From contig NZ_FBYA01000001.1 of the NCBI RefSeq assembly GCF_001517545.1, forward strand, positions 495,268 through 559,267: a DNA stretch of 64,000 nucleotides, written 5' to 3'. The position numbers were made by a program, and so were the translations under genes. The stretch is from Limnohabitans sp. Rim47. Lineage in GTDB: Bacteria > Pseudomonadota > Gammaproteobacteria > Burkholderiales > Burkholderiaceae_C. Positions 32,487-40,083 of this stretch are shown in pieces. Under the pieces are notes generated by a model. The model was not told the DNA's origin. It was given only the letters and a program-made list of their open reading frames with translations, and did no database searches. The first letter of the stretch is position 1; each line of letters begins with the position of its first letter.

Positions 32487-33680
32487 ATGAACCCCAACAC
32501 CACTCCTTTCATGCGCCAAGCGGTCATGGACCTTGAAGAGTCTCGCATCCGTGAAGTTGCCAATGCGGGTATGGGCCGGCCCGATGTGATGGCATTCTGG
32601 TTTGGCGAATCCGACGAGGTCACGCCCGACATCGTGCGCCAGGCGGCCATCGATTCGATGCAAAAAGGCGAAACCTTTTATTCGCACAACCTGGGCCTGC
32701 CCGAGCTGCGCCAGGCAGTGTCAGATTACATGTCGGCTCTGCATGGTCAAACTCAAGCGATAGGCGTGGACCGGCTGGCCATCACCTCAGGGGGCGTGAA
32801 TGCCCTGATGCTGGCCGCACAGGCGTTGGTGGATGCCGGCGACGAGGTGGTTGCGGTCACGCCCGTCTGGCCCAACCTCACGGCGCAGGCCTTGGTCATG
32901 GGGGCTAATTTGAAGTGCGTGTCTCTGAGGCCGCTCAATGGCCAGTGGCAGCTGGACATGGCCGCGCTCAAAGCCGCAATCACACCCGTCACGCGAATGT
33001 TGATTGTCAATTCGCCCAACAACCCGACAGGCTGGACGCTCAGCCGTGCCGAGCAGGCCGAAATCTTGGCGCACTGCCGCAGCACCGGCACTTGGGTGCT
33101 GGCCGATGAGGTGTACGAGCGCTTGTATTACGAAACCGACACCGCCAACGGCTGCGCGCCTTCATTTCTGGATGTGTCTGAGCCCGATGACCGCCTGGTC
33201 GTGGTGCACAGCTTTTCCAAGAGTTTTTTGATGACCGGCTGGCGTCTGGGCTGGCTGGTCATGCCTGCGGCCATGACCCCTCACATGGGCAAATTGATCG
33301 AGTTCAACACCTCGTGTGCTTCGGTCTTTACCCAGCGCGCCGGGGTGGTTGCCTTACAAAACACCGGCGACATCACGCCCCGTGTGGTGGCGCACCTCAA
33401 AGCCTGCCGCGACACGCTGGTGCCGCTGTTGCAAACCGTGCCGGGCGTCCAAGTGGTGCCGGCCAGGGGCGGCATGTACGCTTTCTTCAAGCTGGAAGGG
33501 CATCCCGACTCATTGGCCACAGCCAAGCGCTTGGTGGCCGAGGCCGGTTTGGGCTTGGCCCCCGGTGAGGCCTTTGCACCCGAAGCAGCAGGCTGGCTGC
33601 GCTGGTGCTTTGCGTCCAAAGACCTGGACCGCTTGGTTCAAGGCGTGGATCGGCTCAAAAATTGGCTGGCCAAAAATTAA
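32487..33680 (+). CDS. PLP-dependent class I/II aminotransferase
   Basis: A 397-aa fold-type I aminotransferase. Visible: the NSPNNPTGWTLS loop near residue 174 (Asn contacting PLP), LADEVYERLYYE near 206 (Asp/Tyr), HSFSKSFLMTGWRLGWLV near 243-260 with the Schiff-base Lys, and the C-terminal LRWCFASKDLDRL with the substrate-carboxylate Arg. The N-terminus (FMRQAVMDLEESRIREVANAG, FWFGESDEVTP) matches the aspartate/LL-DAP-like group of unassigned aminotransferases. It stands alone. Its stop codon directly abuts the first copy of a palindromic repeat that may serve as its 3' end. Confidence 0.88.
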   Translation: MNPNTTPFMRQAVMDLEESRIREVANAGMGRPDVMAFWFGESDEVTPDIVRQAAIDSMQKGETFYSHNLGLPELRQAVSDYMSALHGQTQAIGVDRLAITSGGVNALMLAAQALVDAGDEVVAVTPVWPNLTAQALVMGANLKCVSLRPLNGQWQLDMAALKAAITPVTRMLIVNSPNNPTGWTLSRAEQAEILAHCRSTGTWVLADEVYERLYYETDTANGCAPSFLDVSEPDDRLVVVHSFSKSFLMTGWRLGWLVMPAAMTPHMGKLIEFNTSCASVFTQRAGVVALQNTGDITPRVVAHLKACRDTLVPLLQTVPGVQVVPARGGMYAFFKLEGHPDSLATAKRLVAEAGLGLAPGEAFAPEAAGWLRWCFASKDLDRLVQGVDRLKNWLAKN

Positions 33681-33734
33681 TTGGGATCTGACCCCAATTG
33701 TTGCCAATTGTTGATTGGGATCTGACCCCAATTG
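33680..33734. repeat. Two copies of a 21-bp palindromic repeat
   Basis: ATTGGGATCTGACCCCAATTG occurs exactly at 33680-33700 and 33714-33734, with a degenerate half-copy following (to about 33749). Each copy can fold on its AATTGGG/CCCAATT arms. On the minus strand it reads TTGGGGTCAGATCCCAAT, a motif I associate with dispersed repeats near RAYT-type REP transposases in betaproteobacteria (recollection, not checked). No transposase is in the window. Confidence 0.8.
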
Positions 33735-33750
33735 CTGTGACCCCAACTGC

Positions 33751-33840
33751 TGCTGTCATGCCCGCGAACGCGGGTATCCATGCCCTTGAATAAGGTGGCC
33801 CTCAATCATGCTGTCATGCCCGCGAACGCGGGTATCCATG
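33751..33840. repeat. Direct pair of 32-bp REP-like palindromic units
   Basis: An identical 32-bp unit occurs at 33751-33782 and 33809-33840. It begins TGCTGTCATG, contains the hairpin CCCGCG-AA-CGCGGG and ends TATCCATG. The CATGCCCGCGAACGCGGGTA pattern is typical of dispersed palindromic units in proteobacterial intergenic DNA. The copies are separated by 26 bp of unrelated sequence. Confidence 0.82.
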
Positions 33841-33915
33841 ACTTTGAACGGCGGATAGATTCCCATTTTGTCGCCAGCAAAGCAGTGCTGAACCGACTCC
33901 GAGCCGGGCTGAAGG

Positions 33916-33945
33916 CCGTGAAAGTAGCCGCTTTCGGTCTATAAT
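33916..33945 (+). promoter_or_regulatory. Putative rpsO promoter
   Basis: A consensus -10 TATAAT at 33940-33945 with a poor -35 (CCGTGA, 33916-33921, 18-bp spacer). Transcription would start near 33952, giving a leader of about 108 nt before the rpsO ATG. Confidence 0.5.
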
Positions 33946-34059
33946 CCGCCTGTTTTGCGATTTGCAAAGCGCACGCCAGCCGCTTTTCCGGCAGTTGGCG
34001 CAAGTCATTCACCCGCTGAAATTCGTCACTGAACGACAGCGAAACAACAAGGAAATACC

Positions 34060-34326
34060 ATGATTGCATCTTCAATCAAGGCAGAGGTCGTTAAAGCCAA
34101 TGCACGTGCAGCCAACGACACTGGGTCCCCTGAAGTCCAAGTGGCTTTGCTCACAGCCCGTATCAACGAGCTGACACCTCACTTCAAAACACACGCCAAA
34201 GACCATCACGGTCGTCGCGGTCTGCTGCGCATGGTGAGCCGTCGCCGCAAGCTGCTGGACTACCTCAAGTCCCGTGATGCTGACCGTTACGTTGCGTTGA
34301 TCGCCAAGCTTGGCCTGCGTAAGTAA
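34060..34326 (+). CDS. rpsO: 30S ribosomal protein S15
   Basis: The 88-aa primary 16S rRNA-binding protein S15, which nucleates the small-subunit platform. The length is universal for the family. It carries the conserved TGSPEVQVALLTARINELTPHFKTHAKDHHGRRGLLRMVSRRRKLLDYLK block (given here by its parts: TGSPEVQVAL, HFKTHAKDHHGRRGLL and SRRRKLLDYLK). An AAGGAAA Shine-Dalgarno lies 5-10 nt upstream. It is followed by a strong terminator and then pnp, the usual bacterial pairing. Confidence 0.98.
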   Translation: MIASSIKAEVVKANARAANDTGSPEVQVALLTARINELTPHFKTHAKDHHGRRGLLRMVSRRRKLLDYLKSRDADRYVALIAKLGLRK

Positions 34327-34342
34327 TCGTCTCTCCAGATGA

Positions 34343-34390
34343 AAAGCGCCTGAGTTAGTTCACTAGCTCAGGCGCTTTATTCTTTTTTTA
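34343..34390 (+). terminator. Intrinsic terminator between rpsO and pnp
   Basis: A 12-bp perfect stem AAAGCGCCTGAG (34343-34354) / CTCAGGCGCTTT (34367-34378), with a further short inner pairing and a T-rich tail (ATTCTTTTTTT to 34389). Partial read-through into pnp is expected from the conserved gene order, but pnp could also have its own promoter just downstream. Confidence 0.9.
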
Positions 34391-34420
34391 GTCGGAATTT
34401 GTCCTTACGAACCCGCGCTG

Positions 34421-34464
34421 TGTCATTCCACAAGGCTTTCAAGCCCAGGTTTTGTGGAATGGCA
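34421..34464 (+). promoter_or_regulatory. pnp leader hairpin, candidate RNase III/PNPase autoregulatory site
   Basis: TGTCATTCCACAA (34421-34433) pairs over 13 bp (one G-T) with TTGTGGAATGGCA (34452-34464). A small inner hairpin, GGCT/AGCC, lies in the loop. It sits 72 nt before the pnp start. In E. coli a long pnp leader stem is cut by RNase III and then bound by PNPase for self-repression; the analogy is inference. Confidence 0.6.
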
Positions 34465-34535
34465 TCGAGTTCAGCAAGTCATTTTCCGGGCCCACCTTGC
34501 AGCCTTATGCATTTTTGATTTCAGGAGTACTGAAC

Positions 34536-36641
34536 ATGTCTATTTTTAACAAAGTTACCAAAACATTCCAATGGGGCCAACACACGGTCAAGATGGAAAC
34601 GGGCGAAGTCGCTCGCCAAGCCGGCGGCGCTGTGCTGCTCGACATGGAAGGCACTGTGGTGCTGGCTACGGTGGTGGGTTCCAAGATCGCCAAAGCCGGT
34701 CAGGACTTCTTTCCTCTGACCGTCGATTACATCGAGAAAACTTACGCCGCAGGCAAGATCCCCGGCAGCTTCTTCAAGCGTGAAGCCAAGCCCAGCGAGC
34801 ACGAAACCCTCACCAGTCGCCTGATCGACCGCCCGATTCGTCCCTTGTTCCCAGAAGGTTTCTACAACGACGTGCATGTGGTCATCCACACTGTGTCTTT
34901 GAACCCTGAAGTGGACGCCGACATCGCCGCGATGATCGCTGTGTCTGCCGCTTTGTCCATCTCGGGCATCCCGTTCAACGGCCCGATTGGTGCCGCTCGC
35001 GTCGGTTACATCAATGGCGAATACGTGTTGAACCCTGGCCAGACCCAGCGCAAAGACAGCGTGATGGACTTGGTGGTGGCGGGCACCGAAGCGGCTGTGT
35101 TGATGGTCGAATCCGAAGCCCAGCAACTGTCCGAAGAAATCATGCTGGGCGGTGTGGTGTATGGACACGCGCAATCGGCCATTGCCATCAACGCGATCCA
35201 CGAGTTGGTGCGCGAAGCGGGCAAGCCGGTGTGGGATTGGCAAGCGCCTGCCCGCGATTTGGCTTTCGAAGCCAAGCTGGCTTCTTTGGCTGAAGAAAAG
35301 CTGCGCGCCGCTTACCAGATTCGCAACAAACAAGCCCGTACACACGCTTGCCGCGAAGCCTACGCTTCGGTCAAAGTGGCTTTGGCAGAAGAGGGCTTGG
35401 CCTTCGACAGTGTCAAGCTCGACGGCCTGATGTTCGAAATCGAAGCCCGCATCGTGCGCAGCCAGATTTTGGCTGGTGAGCCCCGCATCGACGGCCGCGA
35501 CACACGCACTGTGCGTCCCATCGAGATCCGTAACAGCGTGCTGCCCCGCACACACGGTTCTGCCTTGTTTACACGTGGCGAAACTCAGGCTTTGGTGATC
35601 ACCACTTTGGGCACCGAGCGCGATGCACAACGCATTGACGCGCTGGCCGGTGAGTTCGAAGACCGCTTCATGTTCCACTACAACATGCCTCCCTTTGCCA
35701 CCGGCGAAGTGGGCCGCATGGGTTCGACCAAACGCCGCGAAATCGGCCACGGCCGTCTGGCCAAGCGTGCTCTGGCCGCTGTGTTGCCAAGCAAAGAAGA
35801 ATTTCCTTACACCCTGCGTGTGGTGTCCGAAATCACCGAATCGAACGGTTCTTCGTCCATGGCTTCGGTCTGCGGCGGCTGCTTGTCGATGATGGACGCT
35901 GGTGTGCCGATGAAAGCCCACGTGGCCGGTATTGCCATGGGCCTGATCAAGGAAGACAACCGCTTTGCCGTGTTGACCGACATCTTGGGTGACGAAGACC
36001 ACCTGGGTGACATGGATTTCAAAGTGGCCGGTACCACCAACGGCATCACCGCTTTGCAGATGGACATCAAGATCCAGGGCATCACCAAAGAAATCATGCA
36101 AGTCGCTTTGGCTCAAGCCAAAGAAGCCCGCATGCACATTCTGGGCAAAATGCAAGAAGCAATGAGCGAAGCCAACACCGCAGTGTCTGACTTTGCGCCC
36201 AAGCTCTTCACCATGAAGATCAATCCCGAGAAAATTCGTGACGTGATCGGCAAAGGTGGCTCGACCATCCGTGCGCTGACCGAAGAAACAGGTTGCCAGA
36301 TCAACATCTCTGAAGACGGCACGATCACCATCGCGGCAACCGATGGCGACAAGGCCGAAATCGCCAAGAAGCGCATCGAGCAGATCACTGCTGAAGTCGA
36401 AATCGGCAAGGTTTACGAAGGCCCAGTGACCAAAATTTTGGACTTCGGTGCTCTGATCAACTTGCTGCCTGGCAAAGACGGTTTGTTGCACATCAGCCAG
36501 ATCGCGCACGAGCGAGTCGAAAAAGTGACCGACTACCTGAGCGAAGGCCAGATTGTCAAAGTCAAGGTCATGGAAACCGATGAAAAAGGCCGCATCAAGT
36601 TGTCGATGAAGGCCTTGTTGGACCGTCCAGCTCAGGGCTAA
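34536..36641 (+). CDS. pnp: Polyribonucleotide nucleotidyltransferase (PNPase)
   Basis: 3'-5' phosphorolytic exoribonuclease of RNA decay; a trimer and degradosome component. 701 aa as in other proteobacteria. Start ATG 34536 is supported by AGGAG 9 nt upstream and the family N-terminus FNKVTKTFQWGQHTVKMETG. Two RNase PH-like domains (about 10-230 and 310-550) hold RPIRPLFPEGFYNDV and FEDRFMFHYNMPPFATGEVGRMGSTKRREIGHG (the active domain, quoted in parts). The KH domain with VIGKGGSTIRALTEETG is near 565 and the S1 domain with FGALINLLPGKDGLLHISQI near 640. The leader hairpin suggests post-transcriptional self-control. Confidence 0.98.
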   Translation: MSIFNKVTKTFQWGQHTVKMETGEVARQAGGAVLLDMEGTVVLATVVGSKIAKAGQDFFPLTVDYIEKTYAAGKIPGSFFKREAKPSEHETLTSRLIDRPIRPLFPEGFYNDVHVVIHTVSLNPEVDADIAAMIAVSAALSISGIPFNGPIGAARVGYINGEYVLNPGQTQRKDSVMDLVVAGTEAAVLMVESEAQQLSEEIMLGGVVYGHAQSAIAINAIHELVREAGKPVWDWQAPARDLAFEAKLASLAEEKLRAAYQIRNKQARTHACREAYASVKVALAEEGLAFDSVKLDGLMFEIEARIVRSQILAGEPRIDGRDTRTVRPIEIRNSVLPRTHGSALFTRGETQALVITTLGTERDAQRIDALAGEFEDRFMFHYNMPPFATGEVGRMGSTKRREIGHGRLAKRALAAVLPSKEEFPYTLRVVSEITESNGSSSMASVCGGCLSMMDAGVPMKAHVAGIAMGLIKEDNRFAVLTDILGDEDHLGDMDFKVAGTTNGITALQMDIKIQGITKEIMQVALAQAKEARMHILGKMQEAMSEANTAVSDFAPKLFTMKINPEKIRDVIGKGGSTIRALTEETGCQINISEDGTITIAATDGDKAEIAKKRIEQITAEVEIGKVYEGPVTKILDFGALINLLPGKDGLLHISQIAHERVEKVTDYLSEGQIVKVKVMETDEKGRIKLSMKALLDRPAQG

Positions 36642-36653
36642 ATCCTGGGTACT

Positions 36654-36676
36654 TCGGGTGGTCAACGATCACCCGA
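36654..36676 (+). other. Strong hairpin between pnp and the quinone oxidoreductase gene
   Basis: TCGGGTGGTC-AAC-GATCACCCGA forms a 10-bp stem with a 3-nt loop (one G-T pair). It lacks a T-run, so it is not a standard terminator. It begins 12 bp after the pnp stop and ends 20 bp before the next ATG. It could protect the pnp 3' end or mark an RNase III processing site. Confidence 0.6.
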
Positions 36677-36696
36677 GTCCGTGGTGTCGACTCACT

Positions 36697-37707
36697 ATGA
36701 ACGTCATTGAAATCCAGAGCTACGGTGCCCCCGAGGTGCTGGTGTCCGCGACCCGTCCCGACCCCGTGGCCGGGGCTGGAGAGTTGCTGATTCGCGTGTC
36801 GGCCAGCGGCATCAACCGCCCCGATGTGCTGCAACGTACCGGCAACTATCCCGTGCCACCTGGTGCCTCGGATATTCCTGGCCTCGAAGTGGCCGGCGTG
36901 GTTGTTTCCGGTGATGCAGCAGCCATGGCCGAAGCGGGTTTTGCGGTGGGTGACCGTGTATGCGCCTTGGTTTCTGGTGGTGGTTATGCGCAGTTGTGCG
37001 TCGCCCCTGTGGCCCAGTGTTTGCCAGTCCCCAAGGGCTTGACTGACACCGAGGCCGCCACGCTGCCCGAGACGTTTTTCACCGTCTGGAGCAATGTGTT
37101 TGACCGTGGGCATTTGCAAGCGGGCGAGACCTTGTTGATTCAAGGCGGTACCAGCGGCATTGGCGTGACGGCCATTCAGATGGCCAAGGCGGCAGGCGCT
37201 ACCGTGATCGTCACGGCGGGGTCTGACGACAAATGCCAGGCTTGCTTGGCTTTGGGTGCAGACCATGCCATCAACTACAGAACCACCGATTTCGTGGCCG
37301 AGGCCAAGCGCCTGACGGGTGGTTTGGGTGTGAATGTGATTTTGGACATGGTTGCAGGCGACTACGTGGCACGCGAAGTCGAAGCCTTGGCCGAAGATGG
37401 TCGCTTGGTCATCATTGCGGTTCAGGGTGGTGTCAAGAGCGAGTTCAATGCCGGCATGGTGTTGCGTCGTCGTTTGACGATCACGGGCTCTACACTGCGT
37501 CCACGACCAGTGGCTTTCAAAGCAGCCATTGCACAGTCGTTGCGCAAAACGGTCTGGCCCTGGATTGAGTCGGGCCGCATCAAACCGGTCATCCACAGCG
37601 TGTTTGGCGCGGCGGATGCAGGCGGTGGCTTGCCATCGGGTGCGGCGCAAGCCCATGCCTTGATGGAGTCCAACCAACATGTGGGCAAATTGGTGGTGAC
37701 TTGGTGA
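36697..37707 (+). CDS. NAD(P)H:quinone oxidoreductase, PIG3-type zinc-free MDR
   Basis: A 336-aa medium-chain reductase without the structural-zinc Cys cluster. The N-terminal GroES-like domain shows SASGINRPDVLQRTGNYPVPPGASDIPGLEVAG. The Rossmann domain shows LLIQGGTSGIGVTAIQMAKAAGATVIVTAGS with an NADPH-type loop (residues near 145-175), and NVILDMVAGDYV and VFGAADA near the end. This pattern matches human PIG3/TP53I3-type quinone oxidoreductases. ATG 36697 fits the family start. Its stop overlaps the tpiA ATG (TGATG), a conserved neighbourhood in related Burkholderiales by recollection. Confidence 0.9.
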   Translation: MNVIEIQSYGAPEVLVSATRPDPVAGAGELLIRVSASGINRPDVLQRTGNYPVPPGASDIPGLEVAGVVVSGDAAAMAEAGFAVGDRVCALVSGGGYAQLCVAPVAQCLPVPKGLTDTEAATLPETFFTVWSNVFDRGHLQAGETLLIQGGTSGIGVTAIQMAKAAGATVIVTAGSDDKCQACLALGADHAINYRTTDFVAEAKRLTGGLGVNVILDMVAGDYVAREVEALAEDGRLVIIAVQGGVKSEFNAGMVLRRRLTITGSTLRPRPVAFKAAIAQSLRKTVWPWIESGRIKPVIHSVFGAADAGGGLPSGAAQAHALMESNQHVGKLVVTW

Positions 37708-38459
37708 TGACAATGCGCAGCAAGTTGATGGTCGGCAACTGGAAGATGAATGGCAGCCTGGTTGCCAATGCCTCTTTGGTGAATGCTATTTTGGACGACA
37801 TTGCAACCGTGAATTGCCGTGCTGCGGTGTGTGTGCCTGCGGTTTTTCTGGCCCAGTTGCAAGCCTTGCTTGCTGGCTCTTGCATTGGCTTGGGTGCACA
37901 AGATGTGTCTGCCCATGCTTCGGGTGCTTACACGGGTGAGGTGTCTGCCGATATGTTGCGTGACTTCGCGGTGCGTTACTGCATCGTGGGCCACTCGGAG
38001 CGCCGTCAGTACCATGCCGAATCGGATGCGCTGGTGGCCATCAAGGCGCAGCGAGCCTTGGCTGCAGGCATCACCCCAATTGTTTGCGTCGGCGAAAGCT
38101 TGGCAGAGCGCGATGCAGGACAAACAGAGCACGTTGTGAAGCGTCAGTTGGCTGCTGTGATTCATGCCAACGGCCATTGCATCAGCGAAATTGTGGTGGC
38201 CTACGAGCCCCTCTGGGCTATCGGCACCGGTTTGACGGCCACTCCTGAGCAAGCGCAACAAGTGCACGCTGTTTTGCGTGCGCAGTTGCAAGCGGCATCT
38301 TCGCATGCGGATCTGATTTCTATTTTGTATGGTGGCAGCATGAATGCCGCCAATGCCGCTGAATTATTGGCCCAGCCCGATGTGGATGGTGGCTTGATTG
38401 GTGGCGCTGCGCTGAAAGCGCCTGACTTTTTGTCCATGCTGAAGACCGCTTCGCGCTGA
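37707..38459 (+). CDS. tpiA: Triosephosphate isomerase
   Basis: Interconverts dihydroxyacetone phosphate and glyceraldehyde 3-phosphate in glycolysis/gluconeogenesis. A 250-aa TIM barrel with catalytic Lys in VGNWKMNGS, the electrophile His in CIVGHSERR (about residue 95), the base Glu in VVAYEPLWAIGTG (about 168) and the phosphate loops YGGSMNAANAAELL and GLIGGAALK. Start could be ATG 37707 or 37713. The first overlaps the stop of the preceding gene by one base. Directly followed by secG, a common pairing. Confidence 0.96.
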   Translation: MTMRSKLMVGNWKMNGSLVANASLVNAILDDIATVNCRAAVCVPAVFLAQLQALLAGSCIGLGAQDVSAHASGAYTGEVSADMLRDFAVRYCIVGHSERRQYHAESDALVAIKAQRALAAGITPIVCVGESLAERDAGQTEHVVKRQLAAVIHANGHCISEIVVAYEPLWAIGTGLTATPEQAQQVHAVLRAQLQAASSHADLISILYGGSMNAANAAELLAQPDVDGGLIGGAALKAPDFLSMLKTASR

Positions 38460-38498
38460 GTTTTTGGCCAACTTTTTTATTGATTCTTGGAGATACAG

Positions 38499-38894
38499 AT
38501 GAGCATGGTGTTGACTTTGATTTTGGTAGTGCAGATGTTGTCGGCCCTGGCCATGATCGGTTTGATCCTGATTCAGCACGGCAAAGGTGCTGACATGGGG
38601 GCCGCCTTTGGCAGTGGTGGTTCTGGCAGCCTGTTTGGTGCCACTGGGGGTGCCAACTTTCTGTCGCGCACCACGGCTGTTTTAGCTGCGGTTTTCTTTG
38701 TGTGTACTTTGTTGCTGGCTTATTTCAGCAACGCTCGCCCAGCGGCCCCTACAGGCAGCGTTCTGGAAGGTGTCACTGTGACCGCGCCGGCCGCGCCATC
38801 CGCACCTGTTGACAGCAGCACGGCTGCACAGATTCCTGGCAATGCACCCGCCACAAAGACGGACAACAGTGTGCCACCTGCACCAGTCAAGTAA
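38499..38894 (+). CDS. secG: Preprotein translocase subunit SecG
   Basis: Small subunit of the SecYEG channel that aids SecA-driven export. A 131-aa protein with two transmembrane helices (residues 3-23 and 55-75) joined by the conserved loop IQHGKGADMGAAFGSGGSGSLFG. The Ala/Pro/Thr-rich C-terminal tail (about residues 80-131) is longer than in E. coli SecG (110 aa) and is typical for betaproteobacteria. Start ATG 38499 has GGAG 7 nt upstream. Confidence 0.96.
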   Translation: MSMVLTLILVVQMLSALAMIGLILIQHGKGADMGAAFGSGGSGSLFGATGGANFLSRTTAVLAAVFFVCTLLLAYFSNARPAAPTGSVLEGVTVTAPAAPSAPVDSSTAAQIPGNAPATKTDNSVPPAPVK

Positions 38895-38914
38895 TTTGCC
38901 ATTCAGCTTTGTTG

Positions 38915-38959
38915 CCCTGCATAAATTTCCTGTTTTTCGAAAGGAAATGGCAGGGTTTT
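38915..38959 (+). terminator. Probable terminator after secG
   Basis: CCCTGC (38915-38920) pairs with GCAGGG (38950-38955) and ATTTCC (38925-38930) with GGAAAT (38943-38948), with a small asymmetric bulge between them. TTTT follows at 38956. The imperfect stem and short T-run make it moderate. It would separate tpiA-secG from the tRNA/nuo unit. Confidence 0.6.
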
Positions 38960-39037
38960 CAGAGTAAACTATGGGATTGCCCGGAGAGCTAAATGCATCG
39001 TTTGATGCGCCTCATGCAACCCGGTCAAAAGTATCCA

Positions 39038-39122
39038 GCCGTCGTGGTGAAATTGGTAGACACGCTATCTTGAGGGGGTAGTGGCGAAAGCTGTGCGAGT
39101 TCGAGTCTCGCCGACGGCACCA
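39038..39122 (+). tRNA. tRNA-Leu (anticodon GAG)
   Basis: An 85-nt class II tRNA with encoded CCA. The acceptor stem GCCGTCG/CGACGGC is complete, followed by A and CCA (39120-39122). The anticodon stem CTATC/GGTAG encloses TTGAGGG, giving anticodon GAG (39072-39074) for CUC/CUU codons. A long variable arm follows, then the T arm GCGAG-TTCGAGT-CTCGC. It sits directly upstream of nuoA and is probably processed from the same or an overlapping transcript. Confidence 0.96.
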
Positions 39123-39133
39123 GACAAACAGAT

Positions 39134-39159
39134 TAGCCCAGACTGCAAGGTCTGGGCTA
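39134..39159 (+). other. Perfect hairpin between tRNA-Leu and nuoA
   Basis: TAGCCCAGAC-TGCAAG-GTCTGGGCTA is a perfect 10-bp stem with a 6-nt loop and no T-run after it. It starts 12 nt past the tRNA CCA and ends 29 nt before nuoA. It may guide tRNA 3' processing and protect the new 5' end of the nuo mRNA (inference). Confidence 0.65.
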
Positions 39160-39187
39160 CTCATTCGGTGATACCGTCAGCCTCAAG

Positions 39188-39547
39188 ATGAACCTCGAAC
39201 AATACCTTCCCATTCTCTTGTTCATTTTGGTCGGCATTGCTGTCGGCATCATTCCCCAGGTTTTGGGCTACATCCTTGGCCCCAACAAACCTGATGCGGA
39301 AAAAAATTCCCCCTATGAATGCGGCTTCGAAGCCTTCGAAGACGCTCGCATGAAGTTTGATGTGCGCTACTACTTGGTAGCCATCTTGTTCATCTTGTTT
39401 GATTTGGAAATCGCTTTCTTGTTTCCTTGGGCTGTGGCGCTCAAGGAGGTGGGTGTGGCGGGCTTTGTGGCCGTGGTGATTTTCCTGGCCATTCTGGTCG
39501 TGGGCTTTGTCTACGAGTGGAAAAAAGGCGCCCTCGATTGGGAATGA
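39188..39547 (+). CDS. nuoA: NADH-quinone oxidoreductase subunit A
   Basis: Membrane subunit of Complex I near the quinone site. 119 aa with three helices (about residues 8-30, 60-82, 90-112). The conserved loop KNSPYECGFEAFEDARMKFDVRYY contains the Cys that reports the active/deactive state in other species. First gene of the complete nuo operon. Confidence 0.97.
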   Translation: MNLEQYLPILLFILVGIAVGIIPQVLGYILGPNKPDAEKNSPYECGFEAFEDARMKFDVRYYLVAILFILFDLEIAFLFPWAVALKEVGVAGFVAVVIFLAILVVGFVYEWKKGALDWE

Positions 39548-39590
39548 TCGTGCCAAACACAACAGCATTCAGCCTGCTTAAGGATTCAAA

Positions 39591-40070
39591 ATGATTGAAG
39601 GCGTGATGAAGGAAGGCTTTATCACCACGAGCTACGACTCGGTGGTGAACTGGGCCAAAACCGGCTCGCTCTGGCCCATGACCTTTGGTCTGGCTTGCTG
39701 CGCGGTTGAGATGATGCACTCGGCGACAGCCCGTTACGACTTGGCTCGATTTGGCGCCGAGGTGTTCCGAGCCAGCCCCCGTCAGGCCGACTTGATGATC
39801 GTGGCCGGCACTTTGTGCAACAAGATGGCACCTGCTTTGCGTAAGGTGTATGACCAGATGTCTGAGCCCCGTTGGGTGATTTCGATGGGGTCATGTGCTA
39901 ATGGCGGTGGTTACTACCATTACAGCTATTCCGTGGTTCGTGGTTGCGACCGCATTGTGCCGGTGGATGTTTATGTGCCGGGTTGCCCTCCGACTGCTGA
40001 AGCGCTGATCTACGGCATCATCCAGTTGCAGCAAAAAATTCGCCGCACCCACACCATTGCGCGTGCTTAA
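39591..40070 (+). CDS. nuoB: NADH-quinone oxidoreductase subunit B
   Basis: Peripheral-arm subunit carrying the terminal [4Fe-4S] cluster N2 next to the quinone site. 159 aa. The cluster ligands are visible as the double Cys in FGLACCAVEMMHSATARYD (about 37-38) and later Cys in MGSCANGGGYYHYSYSVVRGCD and VYVPGCPPTAEAL. It has a 43-bp leader after nuoA with AAGGA upstream of the ATG. Confidence 0.98.
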   Translation: MIEGVMKEGFITTSYDSVVNWAKTGSLWPMTFGLACCAVEMMHSATARYDLARFGAEVFRASPRQADLMIVAGTLCNKMAPALRKVYDQMSEPRWVISMGSCANGGGYYHYSYSVVRGCDRIVPVDVYVPGCPPTAEALIYGIIQLQQKIRRTHTIARA

Positions 40071-40083
40071 GGGAAAGAAGACG

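Larger units (their letters stand above)
33681..34059. other. Repeat-rich intergenic region upstream of rpsO
   Basis: 379 bp with no credible gene. The left half holds two families of palindromic repeats (33680-33734 and 33751-33840). The right half holds the rpsO promoter (-10 TATAAT at 33940-33945) and about 110 bp of leader, long enough for the translational self-control known for S15 in other bacteria. No fold matching that control was demonstrated here. Confidence 0.7.

Noticed and set aside
33680..33840. A CRISPR array
   Set aside because: Only two copies each of two different palindromic repeats, with unequal gaps and no cas genes. They fit REP-like elements.
34521..36665. A long open frame (over 700 codons) antisense to pnp
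   Set aside because: It mirrors pnp codon structure in a high-GC genome, gives a His/Gln/Asp-rich product without family features, and pnp is certain on the other strand.
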